A DNA stretch of 45,137 nt, from NCBI RefSeq assembly GCF_000222685.1, contig NZ_AFWJ01000179.1, positions 1-45,137 on the forward strand, in the 5' to 3' direction. Numbering within the stretch: the stretch's first letter is position 1; each line of letters starts with the position of its first letter. The stretch is from Vibrio nigripulchritudo ATCC 27043. GTDB lineage: Bacteria > Pseudomonadota > Gammaproteobacteria > Enterobacterales > Vibrionaceae. The position numbers were made by a program, and so were the translations under genes. Shown piece by piece: positions 33,612 to 42,591 of the stretch. The notes under the pieces were generated by a model that was given only the letters and a program-made list of their open reading frames with translations, did no database searches and was not told where the DNA came from.

Positions 33612-35323
33612 AAGTCTTCATCTCCTGTACTTAAGCTGAGTGAGGGCAAAGTCGGGAAAATCCATTCATCTTCGCCAATTTCATCAGTGAGTGGTGCGCC
33701 TTGGAAAAAGGTGACTCTTACCCAGCGATCGGATCTCGGGTCAAACTTGGTTGCGCCAAATATAGCCAATTTACAGCGAAGTAAGTGCATCGGTAATGCG
33801 TCCTTGTGCAATACATTCATTTGAATGTCACCCATTACTTTTTTCCCTAACGTGCAAACTCGGCGAGCAACCATGCGGTGCTCGGGGTGCTTAAGTGAAA
33901 ACTCCGCCATCGAGATGTTTGGGTTTTCCGACTCTAAGGCGTGGTAGAGTTTGTTTACTTGCCGTCCTATATCAAGCGGCAGTTCTTTTTCCTGACCTGG
34001 TTCTTCACCTCGAATACCGAGCCTCGGCTCTTCCTTGTCTTGCGACCGATACCAAAACCAGTAATTGTTATTGCGTTGTGAGTAATCAGGGTCAATCGCC
34101 CATCGATAGCGTGTTTTCAGAACGTCAATAAACTGCTGAACGGTTTTTCCTCCCTCCAGATTCAGAGACTCGTCGCAATTCATTTGGTCTTGAAACACAT
34201 CGACTTTCTCTGGGTAAACCTCCATCAGACAGCTAATTAAGCACTCTTGAGCTTCCAGACTCAGATGACTGCTGTCTTCAAGAAATTGTCCCCAGTTGTG
34301 ATTGCTGACAGACGGGGAATCGATACTGACGATAAGCTTTCTGAGTTCCTGAGCTGCTGTGGTGTTCATGTCGTGCTGAAGCACATCAATCGTGACAACT
34401 TGCTCTAAGTGGCAAATGGCTTTGTTCAGCAACCGAATGAGCTGTTTCTTACTTTTAGAATCAGGTGTCTGACACAATACTTCCGCCAGCGCAGATTCTC
34501 TCGCGGTTAACCATTGGTCGACAATACATGGGTGGTTAATCAGGTATGGAGCCATGCCCAGACCTGTTGCATTTCCAACCCCGAGGTAGCGTTGAAGAGA
34601 GCGCTCAAGCTCTACGAACTTATCTCCGCCCTGTAACTTAGCCAGATAGTGTACCCAGTCGATGCTGAATTCTCGCAACATGTAAACCGCACACATCTGA
34701 GCGCTGAAAGACTGCTTAAAATCCGGGTTATTTTCGAGCCGTTTGAAATCAGCAATGCCGAATTTTCCGTTCCCGTAAACCGCGGTGGTTCGTAAAATGT
34801 AACCGACCTCTGCCAACTCAGTTAGCTCTGGCTGCAAGCCACTTGCCAGCCGTGAAACAACGTGTTCGAACACTCGCATGCTTTTATTGGCGCGCGCCAA
34901 GACCAACACGTTGTTAGGGTTACGACCTGCTTCCTGCAATGGTACGTTTTCCCTAAGCCTGTTTAACAGTACTTGTGAGACGTCTCCATGCACTAAAGCA
35001 AAAGTGACATCCCACTTCTCGGCGATCACCCGGTCGTTGCGCTCGTCGTTTTTAATCTCAGTACAGAAAACCACTAAATGATAGACATTTTCTGGTGTCC
35101 TGAGCTGGTAAACGACGTGACCAAAACCTTGTGGGCAAAGCTCCCATAAGTGCCTCTTTATACGCCACTTCTGTTTTGCCATTTTTCGTATCAACGTCCT
35201 GACAAAGCTGATCCGCGTTTGATGCATGGCACCTAAACGGTCAGGCGCCATGACGACATCCGGATTACGATACAGGGCAGAAAGGTGTGTAGAACGATGT
35301 GCATCCATTTTGCTCACCACCAT
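33608..35323 (-). CDS. Large uncharacterised protein of the BCCT cluster
   Basis: I do not recognise this protein (up to 571 residues). It is soluble-looking, rich in Trp, Arg and Asn, with no signal peptide and no clear membrane helix. A distinctive central-to-C-terminal stretch reads YRWAIDPDYSQRNNNYWFWYRSQ, followed by EPRLGIRGEEPGQEKELPLDIGRQV. No nucleotide-binding loop or metal motif stands out. The start may be ATG 35323 or the internal ATG at 35308, which has GGTGAG just before it. It follows the BCCT gene by 48 bases and overlaps the 244-residue gene by four. Co-transcription suggests that it takes part in breaking down or handling the substrate carried by the BCCT protein. Confidence 0.75.
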   Translation of the reverse strand: MVVSKMDAHRSTHLSALYRNPDVVMAPDRLGAMHQTRISFVRTLIRKMAKQKWRIKRHLWELCPQGFGHVVYQLRTPENVYHLVVFCTEIKNDERNDRVIAEKWDVTFALVHGDVSQVLLNRLRENVPLQEAGRNPNNVLVLARANKSMRVFEHVVSRLASGLQPELTELAEVGYILRTTAVYGNGKFGIADFKRLENNPDFKQSFSAQMCAVYMLREFSIDWVHYLAKLQGGDKFVELERSLQRYLGVGNATGLGMAPYLINHPCIVDQWLTARESALAEVLCQTPDSKSKKQLIRLLNKAICHLEQVVTIDVLQHDMNTTAAQELRKLIVSIDSPSVSNHNWGQFLEDSSHLSLEAQECLISCLMEVYPEKVDVFQDQMNCDESLNLEGGKTVQQFIDVLKTRYRWAIDPDYSQRNNNYWFWYRSQDKEEPRLGIRGEEPGQEKELPLDIGRQVNKLYHALESENPNISMAEFSLKHPEHRMVARRVCTLGKKVMGDIQMNVLHKDALPMHLLRCKLAIFGATKFDPRSDRWVRVTFFQGAPLTDEIGEDEWIFPTLPSLSLSTGDEDL

Positions 35324-35371
35324 ATTGTTATAAGAGTATTTGGGTGGGCGCGAAGCCCACCAGTTATTGGA

Positions 35372-36961
35372 TTAATTCAAACCTTGTTCTTTCGCTAGCT
35401 TCATCGCGATATGAGGGGCATTCCATAAGGAAGGCAGCAGGATCAAGGACACAGGTACCGCAGTGATCACAATGAAGGACTGCAAAGCGGATATTCCACC
35501 AGAACCCAAGGAAATAAGGATTAAAGCCGTCACCCCCATCATGATTCCCCAAAAGCTGCGAATAATGGCATTTGGTTCCGTTTCACCGCTGATCACCACG
35601 CTGATTGTGTAAGTCATCGAGTCGCCAGTAGTGACGATGAAAATAGTGGTCAGAACCAAAAACAGAATTGATATAAACAGCGGTAAAGGTAGCTGCTGGG
35701 TTACCGCGAGCAATGCACCGGGTAAGTTGAACCCTTCAAATGCTTTACTGACACTGTCGGGATTAGCAATTTCAAAAGCCAGACCTGAACCACCGACGAT
35801 GGTGAACCAGAAGAAGGTGACCAGTGGCGCTACGATGCTGATAGTGGAAATGATCTGGCGAATGCTTCTGCCACGAGAAATGCGTGCAATGAATATCGCC
35901 ATCATCGGACCGTACCCCAGGAACCAGCCCCAGAAGAAAACCGTCCACCAGCTCAGCCAGCCTTCGTCACCGCGGTAGGTTGCCATCGGAATGAAGTTGT
36001 CCAGCATGGTGCCAACGCCTTGAATGTAACCGTTAAAAATAAAGTTGGTGGGACCAAACAGCAGGATGTAAACCATCAAGGCACAAGCAAGGATTACGTT
36101 GAAACGGCTGAGCATCTGCATGCCGCGATTCAAGCCACTGATGGCAGACAGGGTATACAGCGCAATGGCAAACATTACGATGATCAACTGGGTTGTGAAA
36201 CCGTCAGGAATTTCGAACAAAACGTTAAGGGCATAGCTGACCTGTAAGCCCAGAAAGCCGATAGGACCAATGGTGCCCGCTGCTACAGCGACGATGCAGC
36301 ATGCATCAATCAAAGCGCCTGTTTGCCCCTTGAGTGCCCGCTCCCCAAGCACAGGGTAGAGGAGAATGCGAGGTTTCAGAGGCAGACCTTTGTCGTAATG
36401 CAGGTGCATCACCACAATGGACGTCAGGCTACCGACAATTGCCCAAGCCAAGAAGCCCCAGTGCATAAAGGATTGCGATAATGCGTTAATCGCAGTCTGC
36501 TGAACGCTCTCTTGCGCACCATAAAGTGGTGGAGGGCTGACAAAGTGCGCGATCGGTTCTGCTGCTGCCCAAAATACGCCGCCTCCGGCAAGCAGGGTAC
36601 AGAAGATGATGGCCATCCAGCGGAAACTGTTCATTTCCGGCTTCGCGATATTACCCAGAATCACCTTGCCCGTTCGACCCGCCGCTAAGCCAAGACCAAT
36701 CAAAAAGGTGAGTAAGAGGAGGAGCTGCCAGTAGGGACCGAACACTTTCACCGACCAGGCAAATCCAGCGTTGACCACCGAAGACAAGAGCTCGCCATCG
36801 AAAAGCGCAAGCGTAACGAAAAGTGCGATGAAACCACCGCTGTACCAGAGTGCCGGATTGCTTAAACCTAACGCGTCCGTTGCGTTTTGGCTGGTTTGGT
36901 TTGAAGCTTTAGGTGCGGTAGCCGCCCCAGAGTTTTTCAAGCTATTGGTTAGATCAGACAT
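35372..36961 (-). CDS. BCCT-family transporter
   Basis: About 529 residues with 12 predicted membrane helices after a ~45-residue cytoplasmic N-terminus. BCCT hallmarks are FMHWGFLAWAIVG, the aromatic helix TVFFWGWFLGYGPMMAIFIARISRGRSIRQ, and TTGDSMTY in the region of TGGDS-type sequences. BCCT proteins import betaine, choline, carnitine, ectoine or similar zwitterions, by sodium or proton coupling. The frame is open from 37018, but ATG 36961 has GGAG eight bases upstream and is preferred. It lies in a catabolic operon, not beside osmolyte synthesis genes, so uptake of a carbon or nitrogen source is likely. Confidence 0.9.
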   Translation of the reverse strand: MSDLTNSLKNSGAATAPKASNQTSQNATDALGLSNPALWYSGGFIALFVTLALFDGELLSSVVNAGFAWSVKVFGPYWQLLLLLTFLIGLGLAAGRTGKVILGNIAKPEMNSFRWMAIIFCTLLAGGGVFWAAAEPIAHFVSPPPLYGAQESVQQTAINALSQSFMHWGFLAWAIVGSLTSIVVMHLHYDKGLPLKPRILLYPVLGERALKGQTGALIDACCIVAVAAGTIGPIGFLGLQVSYALNVLFEIPDGFTTQLIIVMFAIALYTLSAISGLNRGMQMLSRFNVILACALMVYILLFGPTNFIFNGYIQGVGTMLDNFIPMATYRGDEGWLSWWTVFFWGWFLGYGPMMAIFIARISRGRSIRQIISTISIVAPLVTFFWFTIVGGSGLAFEIANPDSVSKAFEGFNLPGALLAVTQQLPLPLFISILFLVLTTIFIVTTGDSMTYTISVVISGETEPNAIIRSFWGIMMGVTALILISLGSGGISALQSFIVITAVPVSLILLPSLWNAPHIAMKLAKEQGLN

Positions 36962-37081
36962 GATGCTGACTCCAGAAGTTTTCTTTGCCGCAGCAAAGGT
37001 GTATTTAACACCTGCCATTATGATTATTGTTATTAGGCAGGCTGTTCCTTGTTAGATAGACACTGGCTGACACGAAGCCGA

Positions 37082-38071
37082 TTACGTCATTGGCTCTAGC
37101 CCTTCTTTCAGAAACTGAAACCAGTTGTCTCCGAGTATTTTTCCTGCCTCGGGCTCTGTAAACCCGTGGCGCATTAATCCGTTGTAAATGTTTTCCATCC
37201 CTTCACTGCCCGCAAACCATGGCAGTGCATCTGGCCAGCCTGCGTTACTCGCCGAACCTTCGCCATAATCCATGGCTTTTGACCAGCGTCCGTTTCGCAT
37301 CCACTCCAGTACCGATTGAGGCTGGTTAAGGCACAAATCTGAGCCGATAGCCAGGTGATCAACGCCTGCTAAGTCAGCGGTTTTGGCGATCATCTGGCAA
37401 AAATCGTCCAGCGTGCAGTCACTGCCATTGGGCAAGTGGAATGGGTACAGGCTGAAACCCAGCAATCCACCACGTTCAGTCAGCGACTGGATTACGTGAT
37501 CGGATTTATTACGCAGTGCTTTGTGCGCAAAGCTTGGGTTAGCGTGGCTGATGCAGATAGGGCGTTCAGACAGGTCGATGGCTTCCAGCGTTGAACGCTC
37601 GGCACTGTGCGACATATCAATGATCATCCCTACACGGTTCATTTCTTTGATGGCTTGCTTGCCAAATCGGGTAATTCCCGCGTCGTGTTGTTCATAGCAT
37701 CCTGTGGCGAGCAGGCTTTGATTGTTATAGGTGAGCTGCATGATCAGCAAACCCTGACGCTTCATCACTTCGATTAAGCCGATTTCGTCTTCAATCGGCG
37801 AGCAGTTCTGAGCGCCGAAAAGCACCCCCACTTTCCCGGAGGACTTGGCTTTTTCGACATCTGCCATGGTGTGAACGGGCATAATGAGATCGGCGTTGAG
37901 CTCGAACAATCGATTCCATTCCGCAAATCGTGTGAGGGTCTCACGCGTATTCTCGTGGTACACCAACGTGGCGTGGACGGCGGTGATGCCGCTGGCTCTG
38001 AGAGTCTGAAAATACTCTCTGTCCCAGTTGCAGTACTGCAAGCCGTCAATCACTATCCTTTCCTGATACAT
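37082..38071 (-). CDS. M19 membrane-dipeptidase-like protein lacking part of the metal site
   Basis: A 329-residue TIM-barrel protein of the renal dipeptidase (M19) superfamily: RVGMIIDMSHSAERSTLEAI, RPICISHANPSFAHKALRNKSD, GVDHLAIGSD and a C-terminal ILGDNWFQFLKE. In canonical M19 enzymes the N-terminal HxD (HNDLP) and a bridging Glu (GVEGG) bind two zinc ions. Here these places read VIDGLQYCNW and FGAQNC, so three of five ligands are gone, while the two later His (MSH, ISH) and the substrate Asp (GSD) remain. The open frame extends to 38206, but ATG 38071 with AGGAAA starts the family-typical IVIDG. Similar degenerate M19 proteins occur in betaine/carnitine catabolic regions of Pseudomonas. 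It may not be a dipeptidase. Confidence 0.85.
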   Translation of the reverse strand: MYQERIVIDGLQYCNWDREYFQTLRASGITAVHATLVYHENTRETLTRFAEWNRLFELNADLIMPVHTMADVEKAKSSGKVGVLFGAQNCSPIEDEIGLIEVMKRQGLLIMQLTYNNQSLLATGCYEQHDAGITRFGKQAIKEMNRVGMIIDMSHSAERSTLEAIDLSERPICISHANPSFAHKALRNKSDHVIQSLTERGGLLGFSLYPFHLPNGSDCTLDDFCQMIAKTADLAGVDHLAIGSDLCLNQPQSVLEWMRNGRWSKAMDYGEGSASNAGWPDALPWFAGSEGMENIYNGLMRHGFTEPEAGKILGDNWFQFLKEGLEPMT

Positions 38072-38105
38072 ACCGTGGTTTCCTATTAGGCTGCGCGTGC
38101 GAGAA

Positions 38106-39560
38106 TCAGTAAGCACGCTGGTAAGCCGTCTTAACGACGGTATAAAACTCTTTGGCGTACTGACCCTGCTCACGAGGACCAAAGCTGGATTCTTTACGTC
38201 CGCCAAACGGCACGTGGTAATCGGTTCCTGCGGTTGGCAAGTTCACCATCACGCAGCCCGTTTGCGCTTGCTGTTTGAACAGCGCGCTGGTGCGAAGGCT
38301 TTGGGTAATGATGCCGCCAGTCAGACCAAAGCGAGTATCGTTAGTGATAGCAATTGCTTCATCCAAGCCCGATGCTCGAATCACGCTAGCCATCGGTGCG
38401 AATACTTCTTCCTGGTTCACTTCCCACTGGTTTTTTGTGTCTAAGAATAGAGTTGGGGACATGTAGTAGCCTTCGTGTTTCAGGCTTAAACGCTCGCCAC
38501 CAAAGGCGAGTTCAGCACCGCTTGCACGCGCTTTTTCTAACCATGCGAAGTTGGCTTCAAGCTGGTTTCCATCGACCACCGGACCCATGAAGATCCCGTC
38601 ATCAAGGGCATGACCGACTTTCAGTTCGCTCATGCGTTTAATCAATGCCTCAACGTACTGGTCGTGAATGCTGTCCATCACCACCAAGCGAGAGGATGCG
38701 GTACACTTCTGACCTGCCCCCGAGAACGAACCCGCAATAGTCGCGTCAACCGCTGTCTGAATATCGGCATCGTCAGCAATGACCAGCGCATTTTTACTGC
38801 CCATTTCTAACTGGCAGCGCACAAAATTAGGTGCTGTAGCCGCAGCAACTTTGCGACCGGTTTCCACTGAACCGGTAAAGCTGACCGCATCAATTTCTTT
38901 TGAATTAATTAAGGTGTTGCCCACCTTCGAACCGCTGCCTAGGACTAAGTTGAAGGTTCCCGCTGGCAAACCCTGACGGTGAATGATTTCGGTTAGGGCT
39001 ACGGCACTGGCAGGAGTGAGGTTGGCGGGTTTCCATATAACGCTATTCCCAAACGCCAGTGCAGGCGCAATTTTCCAGGCCGCAGTCGCAGTAGGGAAGT
39101 TCCACGGGGAGATAATGGCAACCACGCCCACGGCTTCACGTGTGACTTCAACCGAAACCCCCGGGCGCACTGAATCGGCAGCGTCGCCTATCTGGCGTAG
39201 CACTTCTGCCGCGAAATACTGGAAGAACTGACCAGCGCGGTAAATTTCTCCTCGACCTTCTGCAAACGGCTTTCCTTCTTCACGAGAGAGCAACGTACCC
39301 AGTTCGTCGCAGCGAGCGATAAGTTCATCACCAATGGCTTGCAGCACCGCTTGCTTGCGCTCTAGGGGTGTTTTTTCCCATTCTTTCTGGGCGGTCTTGG
39401 CAGCGGCAATCGCTTGTTGAGTTTGTTGCTCACTGGCTTGCGCGAATATTCCGATGGTTTCGCTGATGTCCGATGGGTTGATGTTGGCAATGGTGCTTTC
39501 ACCCGATTGCCATTCTCCACCAATGTACAGGGCTTTTTCGTAGGGCAATGAAGTTGTCAT
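38106..39560 (-). CDS. Aldehyde dehydrogenase, 2,5-dioxopentanoate dehydrogenase-like
   Basis: The 484-residue NAD(P)-dependent aldehyde dehydrogenase has IISPWNFPTATAAWKIAPALAFGNSVIWKPA, the catalytic Glu in CQLEMGSKNALVIADDADI, the catalytic Cys in SGAGQKCTASSRLVV, EEVFAPMASVI and the C-terminal PFGGRKESSFGPREQGQYAKEFYTVVKT. From memory it is closest to the YcbD-type alpha-ketoglutarate semialdehyde dehydrogenases, which act in hydroxyproline, glucarate and arabinose breakdown. The exact aldehyde here is unproven. AAGGA precedes the ATG. It lies 24 bases after RidA and 34 before the M19-like gene, within one operon. Confidence 0.9.
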   Translation of the reverse strand: MTTSLPYEKALYIGGEWQSGESTIANINPSDISETIGIFAQASEQQTQQAIAAAKTAQKEWEKTPLERKQAVLQAIGDELIARCDELGTLLSREEGKPFAEGRGEIYRAGQFFQYFAAEVLRQIGDAADSVRPGVSVEVTREAVGVVAIISPWNFPTATAAWKIAPALAFGNSVIWKPANLTPASAVALTEIIHRQGLPAGTFNLVLGSGSKVGNTLINSKEIDAVSFTGSVETGRKVAAATAPNFVRCQLEMGSKNALVIADDADIQTAVDATIAGSFSGAGQKCTASSRLVVMDSIHDQYVEALIKRMSELKVGHALDDGIFMGPVVDGNQLEANFAWLEKARASGAELAFGGERLSLKHEGYYMSPTLFLDTKNQWEVNQEEVFAPMASVIRASGLDEAIAITNDTRFGLTGGIITQSLRTSALFKQQAQTGCVMVNLPTAGTDYHVPFGGRKESSFGPREQGQYAKEFYTVVKTAYQRAY

Positions 39561-39584
39561 GTTGAATCCTTGTTGTCATTCGAG

Positions 39585-39983
39585 TTATTGACCATGGGTG
39601 GCAGACGCGTACACCACAAATTCCACCAGCATTTCTTCACGAGCCAGTCCAGCAACCACCATCGCCGCTCGATTTGGAAACGGGGCATTGAACTGTTCTG
39701 CATACACGCGGTTGACCGTTGGTAAATAGTCCCTGTCCGTTACGTAAATCAGCACCTGAAATACCGAATCGAGTGATTCCCCAGCGCATTCCAGTGTGTG
39801 TGCAAGGTTGGCGAAGGTTTGGCGAGTCTGTGCCTCTATGCCTCCTTCAACGACAGCGCCCGTGTGGTCGATGGGAATCTGAGCGGTGTATAAAGTGCCG
39901 TTGCCGACGACTGCCCATTCCAATGGGGCTTTAGAAGCAAATAGCTCGGTTTTTACTGGGTGTTTTGCAGTTTGTGTATTCAC
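39585..39983 (-). CDS. RidA-family reactive-intermediate deaminase
   Basis: A 132-residue YjgF/YER057c/UK114 protein with YTAQIPIDHTGAVVEGGIEAQTRQTFANLAHTLECAGESLDSVFQVLIYVTDRDYLPTVNRVYAEQF, PNRAAMVVAGL and LVEFVVYASA. Arg in PNRAAMVV is the usual substrate-binding residue. RidA enzymes hydrolyse enamines or imines to ketones, releasing ammonia. It is the first gene of the operon and is divergent from a LysR. Its presence implies an imine or enamine intermediate in the pathway, for example from an amino acid or pyrroline compound. Confidence 0.9.
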   Translation of the reverse strand: MNTQTAKHPVKTELFASKAPLEWAVVGNGTLYTAQIPIDHTGAVVEGGIEAQTRQTFANLAHTLECAGESLDSVFQVLIYVTDRDYLPTVNRVYAEQFNAPFPNRAAMVVAGLAREEMLVEFVVYASATHGQ

Positions 39984-40075
39984 GTTTCGAATCCAAGATG
40001 TAATAGAAATGTTTCTCTTTGGTTAAATATTGCACTTTGACAAGTGATAAATCTAACGGTAAATTTTTTACATTT

Positions 40076-40092
40076 GATAAATAAAATTTATC
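40076..40092. promoter_or_regulatory. Palindrome in the RidA-LysR divergent promoter
   Basis: GATAAAT-AAA-ATTTATC is a perfect 7-bp inverted repeat in the 152-base gap, about 44 bases before the LysR start and 93 before ridA, and is a candidate LysR operator for the whole cluster. Confidence 0.4.
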
Positions 40093-40135
40093 AGTGGAGA
40101 AAAAACCAGACAGGGAAAGGCGTTAGAGGGAAAGG

Positions 40136-41035
40136 ATGAACATTAAACTGCAACAATTGATGCATTTTTCGTACGTGGTTGAAGAGGGCGGTTTCAGGGC
40201 TGCTTCTCAACGTGCCAACCGATCTCAGGCAGCTCTGTCCACGTCAATCAAAGAGCTGGAGCGAACACTTGGTCAACCTTTGTTTGAAAGCGGGAACAAG
40301 TCGACACTGACCCCGTTTGGTGAAATTTGTGTGCCTAAGATCACGCAATTTCTCAATGTTTACCACGCATTGGACAATGACTTGCGTGCCGCAGCCGCTG
40401 GGCAGCAGGGTCGGGTTCGTATCGCCAGTGTGCCGTCGGTAGCCGCCAAATTGATCCCGAGTGTGCTAGCGGCGTTCTGCGAACGTTTTCCCGATGTGGA
40501 AGTCAGCTTAATCGACGATAACGCGACTGGAGTGGAAGCTAGACTGATGTCGGGAGAAGTGGATCTGGCGTTGGGTAACTGCATGCATCTGGATGATGAA
40601 TCTATGGATTTCACCCCTCTGATTTCAGATCCTATTGGCGTGGTGTGTCTGAAAGACAATCCAATTGCCTCCAATATGGATGGCATAGCCTGGGAAACTT
40701 TGTTGCAACAACCCTTTATTCGTAATGGCACCTGTACTTTGCTTGAATCGACCCCTGCAAGGGTGCTCAGCCAAAAAGCGCTGTATTCAGTAGAAAACAT
40801 CACGTCTCTGTTTTCCGTCTTAGAGTTAGGCATTGGCGTGACAACGCTTCCAAAGCTTGCATTTCCAACCAATGAAACGCGGCTGGTGTGGATCCCCCTT
40901 ATAGACCCTCCTTTGCAGCGTGAGATTGGTATTTTTCGGCTGTCTGAACGCACGATTTCACCGCAGGCCAAGGGTTTTCATGATTTGTGTATCGAATATC
41001 TGAACTTTGGGAAAGGAGAGGCGGATAAACAATAG
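40136..41035 (+). CDS. LysR-family regulator of the BCCT cluster
   Basis: A 299-residue LysR protein: helix-turn-helix (QLMHFSYVVEEGGFRAASQRANRSQAALSTSIKELERTLGQPLFE) and co-inducer domain (GRVRIASVPSVAAKLIPSVLAAFCERFPDVEVSLIDDN...GEVDLALGN). GAGGGAAAGG lies just before the ATG. Being divergent from ridA, it most likely activates the RidA-ALDH-M19-like-BCCT-unknown-unknown operon in response to its substrate or an intermediate. It is followed by the aerolysin-like toxin gene on the same strand after 135 bases. Confidence 0.9.
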   Translation: MNIKLQQLMHFSYVVEEGGFRAASQRANRSQAALSTSIKELERTLGQPLFESGNKSTLTPFGEICVPKITQFLNVYHALDNDLRAAAAGQQGRVRIASVPSVAAKLIPSVLAAFCERFPDVEVSLIDDNATGVEARLMSGEVDLALGNCMHLDDESMDFTPLISDPIGVVCLKDNPIASNMDGIAWETLLQQPFIRNGTCTLLESTPARVLSQKALYSVENITSLFSVLELGIGVTTLPKLAFPTNETRLVWIPLIDPPLQREIGIFRLSERTISPQAKGFHDLCIEYLNFGKGEADKQ

Positions 41036-41170
41036 GTTACGTTTTAGTCTGATATTGATTTTAATATCAAAAGGCAATTTCTATTTACGAAAACCCGGTT
41101 TTATTCCATAGATATTCAATCCCCTGATGTGATGCATAAGAATGAATTTGCAAACACGAAGGAGATAACA

Positions 41171-42526
41171 ATGGAAAAAACACCTTTTGCTCTACGTACC
41201 TTGGCTGCAAGCATCGCAATCGTTCTGGTGCCAACTCTTGCCGTAGCGGGAGCGTCTGCAGACGCAGCAGCGAACAGCGTCACCACGACTGCCAATAATA
41301 GCCAGCTACCAAGTCTGCCTAACTACACCAACAAAGAATACGCGGATGGCGGAAACGCGGAAGCCCTTCAATACCAAGTCTTTAATGACCCGGATTTTTA
41401 CAAACCTCTTGCCTATCTTGGGCACTACATGGGGTTTGGATGGGCTGGTGGCACCAACTCAGGTTTCATTGGCGAAGATATGGAAGTGAAGCGAATTGAT
41501 TCGAAAACGTATTCTATTAATGCTCGCTACAACAGCAATGACCCGCACGCCGATGGATACTGGGCGCATAAACGCTTAAAAATGAAAGTGAAAGACGTCA
41601 AACTGGTAACAAACCCAGCAGATCTGATTCTGGGCGAGCCAGAAGTGTACGACAGGGAAGCGCTCGCCACGGTTAATGCGATGGTCTATAACTGCGGGAA
41701 CACCGAAGATACCGCCCCTGTCGATATTGGTTACAGTGAAACGACCAGTTGGTCAAAAACCGACAACTTCTCTTTTGGTCAGTCTTTAAGTGTGACCAAC
41801 AAGTATGAAGTAGGTGTGCCACTGATTGGGGGAGCATCATCAGAGGTAAAAGTGGAGTTTAATGCTAGCCAGGGGTGGAATGAAACCAATGGCGATTCGA
41901 CTTCCATTGACCAAAAAGCGCAGTACCGAGCTCAGGTTCCTGAGATGAGTAAGCGCTACATTACTCTGACCCTGTTTAAGCAGAAAGCAGACATTCCGTA
42001 TAACTCATTCGCCTACCTCAGCTATAACATTGACTACGAAGGTTTCCTTCGCTGGGGTGGCAATGCACGATCTGATCACCCAACCGATCGCCCGTATATT
42101 ACTCACACGTTTGGTCACACCAATGGTCTTAACGGTCCGCAACAAATCGCAGATGAGTACAAGTTCTCTTACATTGGAGGCTACAGTGGCTGGGACTGGC
42201 ACTGGATGCGAGATGAATTTGGTCAGTCGAACCTGAACTGGGCAATTGGTAACGTGGCAAAACGAAAATATGGTGCGCCTATGTCGGGCAAGTTTACGAC
42301 CGTGGATGGCAGCCAGTACAACATAACTGCCGGAGCTTCTATTCGTTTGACTCCAGAAGAGATTGCTACACTTGCGAATTGCAGTCAGCCAGTGAATAGC
42401 CGCATGGCTCGAATGCGTACCGCCAGTTCTCAGCTGGGGCTGAAAGTCGAGTCTATCGATAAGCATTCCGACGATAACACGGTTTCAAATATTACTATGT
42501 CGCTGGCAGCACCTTTGACTATGTAA
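41171..42526 (+). CDS. Aerolysin-family pore-forming toxin
   Basis: A 451-residue secreted protein: signal peptide MEKTPFALRTLAASIAIVLVPTLAVAG, then a chain that follows remembered Aeromonas aerolysin closely: KPLAYLGHYMGFGWAGGTNSGFIGEDMEVKRI, TTSWSKTDNFSFGQSLSVTNKYEVGVPLIGGASSEVKVEFNASQGW (membrane-inserting loop region), and GFLRWGGNARSDHPTDRPYITHTFG. It lacks the N-terminal small lobe of aerolysin, as in the Clostridium septicum alpha-toxin form. Near the C-terminus an Arg-rich stretch (NSRMARMRTASS) is placed like the aerolysin activation loop that is cut to remove the propeptide. ATG 41171 with GGAG is chosen over the open frame from 41129. A small inverted repeat, TGATATT...AATATCA (41050-41069), lies upstream. 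Confidence 0.88.
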   Translation: MEKTPFALRTLAASIAIVLVPTLAVAGASADAAANSVTTTANNSQLPSLPNYTNKEYADGGNAEALQYQVFNDPDFYKPLAYLGHYMGFGWAGGTNSGFIGEDMEVKRIDSKTYSINARYNSNDPHADGYWAHKRLKMKVKDVKLVTNPADLILGEPEVYDREALATVNAMVYNCGNTEDTAPVDIGYSETTSWSKTDNFSFGQSLSVTNKYEVGVPLIGGASSEVKVEFNASQGWNETNGDSTSIDQKAQYRAQVPEMSKRYITLTLFKQKADIPYNSFAYLSYNIDYEGFLRWGGNARSDHPTDRPYITHTFGHTNGLNGPQQIADEYKFSYIGGYSGWDWHWMRDEFGQSNLNWAIGNVAKRKYGAPMSGKFTTVDGSQYNITAGASIRLTPEEIATLANCSQPVNSRMARMRTASSQLGLKVESIDKHSDDNTVSNITMSLAAPLTM

Positions 42527-42548
42527 AATTGAAATAATATGAATCTCA

Positions 42549-42583
42549 AATGACCTGAAGTGACTTCGCTTCAGGTCATTTTT
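42549..42583 (+). terminator. Rho-independent terminator of the toxin gene
   Basis: A perfect 12-bp stem, AATGACCTGAAG (42549-42560) with CTTCAGGTCATT (42569-42580), is followed by TTTG and further T-rich sequence, just after the toxin stop. Confidence 0.9.
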
Positions 42584-42591
42584 GTTTTTAT

